This document shows, one piece after another, positions 14,173 to 17,271 of a stretch of DNA of 17,271 nt (positions are counted from its first letter, which is position 1; the number at the start of each line of letters is the position of its first letter). The position numbers were made by a program, and so were the translations under genes. Under the pieces are notes generated by a model that was not told where the DNA came from, ran no database searches, and worked only from the letters and a program-made list of their open reading frames with translations. The stretch spans positions 1-17,271 of the forward strand of contig JBLNBN010000043.1 in the NCBI GenBank assembly GCA_050260015.1, written 5' to 3'. Source of the stretch: JBLNBN01 sp050260015 (lineage in GTDB: Bacteria; Bacteroidota; Ignavibacteria; Kapaibacteriales; UBA2268).

Positions 14173-15398
14173 AAAACGTAGATGAATATATCGAAAAAGC
14201 GAAATCGCTCGGGAACGCTCGCCCCCTGATTACGACCGAGGAACTCTCCGCGATGCTCGACTCCAGAGAAGCGGCGCAGTACGACCAAGCTGGATCTTCA
14301 CTACGGAAAGGCTGGCAAAAGTTCATTCTTCCTACTTTTTCGGCTATTATGGTACTCATTGCCGTGCTCTCCTCAACTCATCGGTCGAACGAGACGCTCC
14401 ATATCATCCAGGAGAATCCCGTTAAAATAAGCGAACCCTGGAGAAACGCGCCGGGAGAATCGAATAGCGAAAATACCTCCCCCGGGACTATGAAAAATAA
14501 AATGGAAATGCAAAGCGGATCCCTCGCGCGCAAATCCGAACGTAATAAAACGACCAAAGCGGAATACGCCGCTATCGATAAAGATCGGCCTGCCGGCAGA
14601 AAAAAAACCGGCCAAAACGTACGGAGCGATAACGAAGGACCCGCTAAAAATATTACTTTTAATGAAAGTACCCCGTCGCCAACCGAATCGCAACCGCGCG
14701 CAAATAATTTCGATGCGGACAGTTTCCGCGCCGAGCAGCGCAATATGATGGACAGCCTGCTCGCGGCCCGGCTCTCTCGGATCGATTCGCTGCTGGCTAT
14801 GCGCCGACCGAGCGAACCGCGGCGCGTGGACACCCTGTTTATTAAGGAGATCATTTCCCAAAATCCGTTAAAGGTAGACTTCCGGCATTCAATTTCGATT
14901 AACTTCTGGCTGATGAAGGACAATATCTACGAAGTACAGTGGGAGTACGCCCCGCTCGAGCGTTGGAGCTTTACTATAAAAGGCGGATATGGTTCGTTGC
15001 TTGGTTCGGATAAGATCTTCAAGACCAATACTGGCATCGAGCAAAAGAGTCCCTACGACTTAATTATTATAGGTTCCAAGGTCGCTTACTACCTATTGGG
15101 CGACTTCGAACACGGCGTGCAGGCGGGGCTCGACGCTACATACTACGCCACGAGCTACAACGTCGCGCGTTCGGCTGGGCCCTACGAAGAGGGGCGCGGC
15201 CTAAACCTAACGCCGTTTATCGGATATAAAGTAATTCTCTCGCCCGGCTACACGCTTAACGCGCAGGCGGGGTACGGCATGAAGTACCACAACAAATTCG
15301 AGGGGGTCCGCGACGGCGCGGGCGTTTACCAGGGCTACATCAGGAGTATCTTCAAGCCGACCTACGTGTTCAACGTAAATTTTGGTTGGTCGCTGTAA
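14169..15398 (+). CDS. Putative dual-membrane-spanning anti-sigma factor with C-terminal beta-barrel (Dma-like)
   Basis: 409 residues in four parts. Residues 1-50 are cytosolic, with an ITTEELSAMLDS helix like the sigma-binding helix of short Bacteroidota anti-sigma proteins. Residues ~52-69 (FILPTFSAIMVLIAVLSS) are a single membrane helix with positive residues before it. Residues ~70-185 are polar, low-complexity and rich in Asn, Ser, Lys and Glu, with no predicted fold. Residues ~186-212 form a helix with a repeated DSLLAxR. Residues ~235-409 show amphipathic strands (FTIKGGYGSLLG, KVAYYLLGDF, AQAGYGMKYH, TYVFNVNFGW), about right for an eight-stranded outer-membrane barrel. This order matches the Dma anti-sigma factors of Bacteroides thetaiotaomicron, which bridge both membranes and control vesiculation. 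Coupled by ATGA to the sigma gene. Sigma binding and barrel are inferred. Confidence 0.75.
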   Translation: MKNVDEYIEKAKSLGNARPLITTEELSAMLDSREAAQYDQAGSSLRKGWQKFILPTFSAIMVLIAVLSSTHRSNETLHIIQENPVKISEPWRNAPGESNSENTSPGTMKNKMEMQSGSLARKSERNKTTKAEYAAIDKDRPAGRKKTGQNVRSDNEGPAKNITFNESTPSPTESQPRANNFDADSFRAEQRNMMDSLLAARLSRIDSLLAMRRPSEPRRVDTLFIKEIISQNPLKVDFRHSISINFWLMKDNIYEVQWEYAPLERWSFTIKGGYGSLLGSDKIFKTNTGIEQKSPYDLIIIGSKVAYYLLGDFEHGVQAGLDATYYATSYNVARSAGPYEEGRGLNLTPFIGYKVILSPGYTLNAQAGYGMKYHNKFEGVRDGAGVYQGYIRSIFKPTYVFNVNFGWSL

Positions 15399-15424
15399 CA
15401 ATTTTATCTCTCAAATGCACTTAC
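15394..15424 (+). promoter_or_regulatory. Putative ECF-sigma promoter B, lipoprotein 1
   Basis: TGTAACA (15394-15400), 17-nt spacer, CACTTAC (15418-15424). The TAA stop codon of the anti-sigma gene (15396-15398) lies inside the upstream block. The leader to the ATG at 15511 is 86 nt and contains AAAAC-attcgcgaa-GTTTT (15441-15459), a possible weak hairpin, and TTTTTAACTAAT (15467-15478), also found in leader D. Confidence 0.75.
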
Positions 15425-15510
15425 TACTAGAAAACGTTACAAAACATTCGCGAAGTTTTAATCCGGTTTTTAACTAATTATTGATGTAAAAAGATTTGGA
15501 GAAAGAGATA

Positions 15511-16137
15511 ATGTATAAATTCGCTTATTCTGCCCTGGCGCTTCTCGCGCTATTTTTCTTAGCCGGCTGCGACGACGGCTCGGTAAACGGCGACCCGGTA
15601 GATAATCCAAACGATAATACGCCGACCTACCATCCACTAATTCCTCTCGGCATCGGGAACAACTGGGTCTATAAAAGAACGCTATACGACGACAAGGGAG
15701 CGCAACAGGGCGATCCCGTTACATACTCAATGCAAATACTTCGCGACACCACGGTCAATAATATTGCCGGCGTAATTGCCAGGGCATGGAAGGACGACAC
15801 ATTCATAGCGAATAAATCGGACGGATTCTACGCATACGACGACGGCTTGATCGACGACATCGAGCTATTCTACAAGTACCCGGTAGTCAAAGGGGATTCC
15901 TACCTGCGCGCTTCCGGCGAAACGGTTATAGTGGAGGACTTAAAAAGGAGCGTTACCGTGCCCGCAGGGACTTTTGAGTGCGTCGTCTTTAAGGTTCTCT
16001 ACCAGGACAATAAATTTTATGAGGTCAACTATTTCGTAAAGGGAGTAGGTATGGTTAAGACCGAGGACTGGGGAATGAACTGGCAAAACGTTTATATGAA
16101 ATCCTCCTCGGAAGAATTGATCAGCAAGAATTTCTAA
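15511..16137 (+). CDS. Lipoprotein 1 of the tandem array (CDDG family)
   Basis: 208 residues from ATG 15511; the longer TTG start at 15496 is rejected because ATG 15511 directly begins the signal peptide (MYKFAYSALALLALFFLAGC) and has GGAG at 15498-15501. Lipobox LAGC, then DDGSVNGDPVDNPNDN, an acidic flexible linker. The body has features shared with lipoprotein 2: HPL-PLGIGNNWVY, KYPVVKGDSY, VTVPAGTFECVVFK, NYFVKGVGMVK and the end ELISKNF. This is a beta-rich lipoprotein type frequent in Ignavibacteria-like genomes with no assigned function, to my knowledge. Own promoter (B) and own terminator. Acidic residues at +2/+3 after Cys may direct it to the outer membrane or surface; that is inference. 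Confidence 0.87.
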   Translation: MYKFAYSALALLALFFLAGCDDGSVNGDPVDNPNDNTPTYHPLIPLGIGNNWVYKRTLYDDKGAQQGDPVTYSMQILRDTTVNNIAGVIARAWKDDTFIANKSDGFYAYDDGLIDDIELFYKYPVVKGDSYLRASGETVIVEDLKRSVTVPAGTFECVVFKVLYQDNKFYEVNYFVKGVGMVKTEDWGMNWQNVYMKSSSEELISKNF

Positions 16138-16154
16138 GAATACTTTTCCTATAT

Positions 16155-16183
16155 AAAAGCCCGCCTTGAGCGGGCTTTTTTTT
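16155..16183 (+). terminator. Rho-independent terminator after lipoprotein 1
   Basis: AAAAGCCCGC (16155-16164), 5-nt loop CTTGA, GCGGGCTTTT (16170-16179), continuing as a run of T to 16183. Clear intrinsic terminator 17 nt after the stop codon. It separates lipoprotein 1 from promoter C. Confidence 0.92.
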
Positions 16184-16193
16184 ATTTTATACT

Positions 16194-16223
16194 TGTAACA
16201 AAATCAATTCTGAATACACTTAC
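16194..16223 (+). promoter_or_regulatory. Putative ECF-sigma promoter C, lipoprotein 2
   Basis: TGTAACA (16194-16200), 16-nt spacer, CACTTAC (16217-16223), 55 nt before the ATG at 16279. It starts 10 nt after the T-run of the previous terminator, so lipoprotein 2 needs its own transcription start. Confidence 0.75.
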
Positions 16224-16278
16224 TTAATGAACACACAATCGAAAGCAAATTCACCCTTATAAACAATACGGAGACTCT

Positions 16279-16941
16279 ATGCGTTACCTCAACGGACTTT
16301 TCTTTTCACTTCTAATTCTATTAACCCTATCCGCTTGCGACGACGGTTCCACTAACGGCGATCCTGTTGACAACAAACCTAACGATTCCACGATCTTCCA
16401 TCCATTAATGTCCCTGAAAGTCGGGAATACATGGGATTATCGAATAACGGATTACAATCCCGACAGTTCGGTGATTGATAATCCATATTCCGATCAATGG
16501 GAGGTTATGAGAGACACAGTAATTGGCGGCGTGAAAACGTATTTAATAGACGCCGACGACGGCGATTATATCGGTTATGCCAATAAAGAAGACGGCTTAT
16601 ATTTCTGGAGCAGCGAGGACAATTGGAATCAAACTCTTAACCGAATGGTAAAGTATCCTGTCGTAAAGGGCGAATTATACCATATTAATATGGATCCTAC
16701 GCATCCCCAAGGATCAACTTACACCGTTTCAGTCGAGGAAACAAACGTCGACGTAACCGTTCCAGCAGGAACATTTAAATGTGTCAAAATTAAGATGACC
16801 AATGATGAGAGCGGCTCATGGCAGATTGAATACTTCTCCAAAAATATCGGGTTAATTAAAGGAGAAAGGATGGATTCCGAAGAAGAAGGTTCTCCTTTTT
16901 ATTTATCGAGCAAAATCGAGCTGATAAACAAGAACTTCTAA
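16279..16941 (+). CDS. Lipoprotein 2 of the tandem array (CDDG family)
   Basis: 220 residues. Signal peptide and lipobox MRYLNGLFFSLLILLTLSAC, then DDGSTNGDPVDNKPNDS, nearly the same linker as lipoprotein 1. Shared blocks: HPLMSLKVGNTWDYR, KYPVVKGELY, VTVPAGTFKCVKIKM, EYFSKNIGLIKGE, and the end ELINKNF. GGAG at 16270-16273 precedes the ATG. The centre (~95-125) is more diverged and slightly longer than in lipoprotein 1. The protein is therefore a tandem paralog with its own promoter and terminator. Function unknown; surface or outer-membrane placement is inferred from the lipobox and acidic start. Confidence 0.87.
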   Translation: MRYLNGLFFSLLILLTLSACDDGSTNGDPVDNKPNDSTIFHPLMSLKVGNTWDYRITDYNPDSSVIDNPYSDQWEVMRDTVIGGVKTYLIDADDGDYIGYANKEDGLYFWSSEDNWNQTLNRMVKYPVVKGELYHINMDPTHPQGSTYTVSVEETNVDVTVPAGTFKCVKIKMTNDESGSWQIEYFSKNIGLIKGERMDSEEEGSPFYLSSKIELINKNF

Positions 16942-16964
16942 ATTATCTTCTTAAAGATACAAAC

Positions 16965-16989
16965 AAGCCCGCCCCTCGCGGGCTTTTTT
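16965..16989 (+). terminator. Rho-independent terminator after lipoprotein 2
   Basis: AAGCCCGC (16965-16972), loop CCCTC, GCGGGCTT (16978-16985), then T-run to 16989. The last T of the run is the first base of the TGTAACA block of promoter D, so terminator and promoter abut with no spare base. Confidence 0.92.
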
Positions 16990-17018
16990 GTAACAAATAG
17001 ACTTTCTATCGCACTTAC
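16989..17018 (+). promoter_or_regulatory. Putative ECF-sigma promoter D, lipoprotein 3
   Basis: TGTAACA (16989-16995), 16-nt spacer, CACTTAC (17012-17018), 38 nt before the ATG at 17057. The sequence just after the downstream block (TCTTAGAAAGC) resembles that of promoter B (TACTAGAAAAC), and TTTTTAACTAAT (17031-17042) repeats the leader of B. Confidence 0.75.
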
Positions 17019-17056
17019 TCTTAGAAAGCATTTTTAACTAATAAAGGGATCGTGAT

Positions 17057-17271
17057 ATGAAGAGCTGGTACTTTATCCTCGCTTTCGCTATTTCGGCGTT
17101 GGTCTTCGCCGCATGCGACGACGGCGAAACAAATGGAAATCCCCAGGATACGCCGGACGACCAGGGGGCCTACTACCCGGTAATTTCTCTGAAGAACGGC
17201 AATACGTGGACCTACCGGAAATCCTACTTAAATGAAGACGGTTCGAGCGCTTCCAACCCACGAGAGTATTC
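17057..17271 (+). CDS. Lipoprotein 3 of the tandem array (CDDG family), 3' partial
   Basis: 71 complete codons before the window ends. Read directly from the sequence: MKSWYFILAFAISALVFAAC is signal peptide plus lipobox, then DDGETNGNPQDTPDDQ, then YYPVISLKNGNTWTYRKS, which aligns with the GN-W-Y block of lipoproteins 1 and 2. AGGGA at 17045-17049 lies upstream of the ATG. It is therefore the third consecutive member of the array, with promoter D in front; more members may follow beyond the window. Confidence 0.85.
   Translation, partial: MKSWYFILAFAISALVFAACDDGETNGNPQDTPDDQGAYYPVISLKNGNTWTYRKSYLNEDGSSASNPREY

Noticed and set aside
13815..14288. 157-residue minus-strand reading frame antisense to the sigma factor
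   Set aside because: Ser/Ala/Phe-rich shadow of a clear ECF sigma factor; no family features.
14373..14923. Overlapping minus-strand reading frames of 162 and 181 residues
   Set aside because: They are antisense to the anti-sigma gene, have no signal, motif or ribosome site, and read as low-complexity Ser/Arg/Phe-rich shadow sequence.

Overview
The window looks like chromosomal DNA from the Fibrobacterota-Chlorobiota-Bacteroidota group, most like Ignavibacteria or Candidatus Kapabacteria. The clues are type A C-terminal sorting domains of the type IX secretion system (T9SS) on four proteins, the mix of VWA, choice-of-anchor-D and cohesin-like modules in one very large secreted protein, a Bacteroidota-style TAnnTTTG promoter box, and an ECF sigma factor next to a two-membrane anti-sigma protein. 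This placement is inferred from protein style; there is no rRNA or marker gene. All supported genes are on the plus strand. I saw no tRNA, rRNA, transposase or CRISPR array.

Layout. (1) 1-3180: a tight run of T9SS cargo genes. Two are paralogous Asp-box beta-propeller proteins (the first cut by the window edge) with a small orphan sorting-domain protein between them, closed by a terminator. (2) 3181-3422: hairpin-rich spacer and a probable promoter. (3) 3423-7859: an eight-gene operon with an outer-membrane barrel, two membrane transporters (PF03773/ArsP-type and CcdA/ArsG-type), an ArsF-family protein and four thioredoxin-fold proteins forming two paralogous pairs. It resembles arsEFG/arsP arsenical systems, but no ArsR, ArsC or ArsM is present, so the substrate is open. 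(4) 8041-12792: a single 1583-residue secreted VWA multidomain protein. (5) 12793-13543: a gene-free island packed with different hairpin and repeat sequences. (6) 13544-17271: an ECF sigma factor, a co-translated putative dual-membrane anti-sigma factor, and a tandem array of three related lipoproteins (the last cut by the window end).

The most notable signal is in region 6. The same two-part sequence, TGTAACA then 16-17 nt then CACTTAC, lies upstream of the sigma/anti-sigma pair and upstream of each of the three lipoprotein genes. It looks like the promoter read by this ECF factor. If so, the window holds a complete envelope-signalling circuit: a sensor spanning both membranes, its sigma factor under autocontrol, and a duplicated lipoprotein output. 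The sensor's architecture matches the Dma anti-sigma factors described in Bacteroides thetaiotaomicron, as I recall them; the linked promoter set and lipoprotein array may be new.
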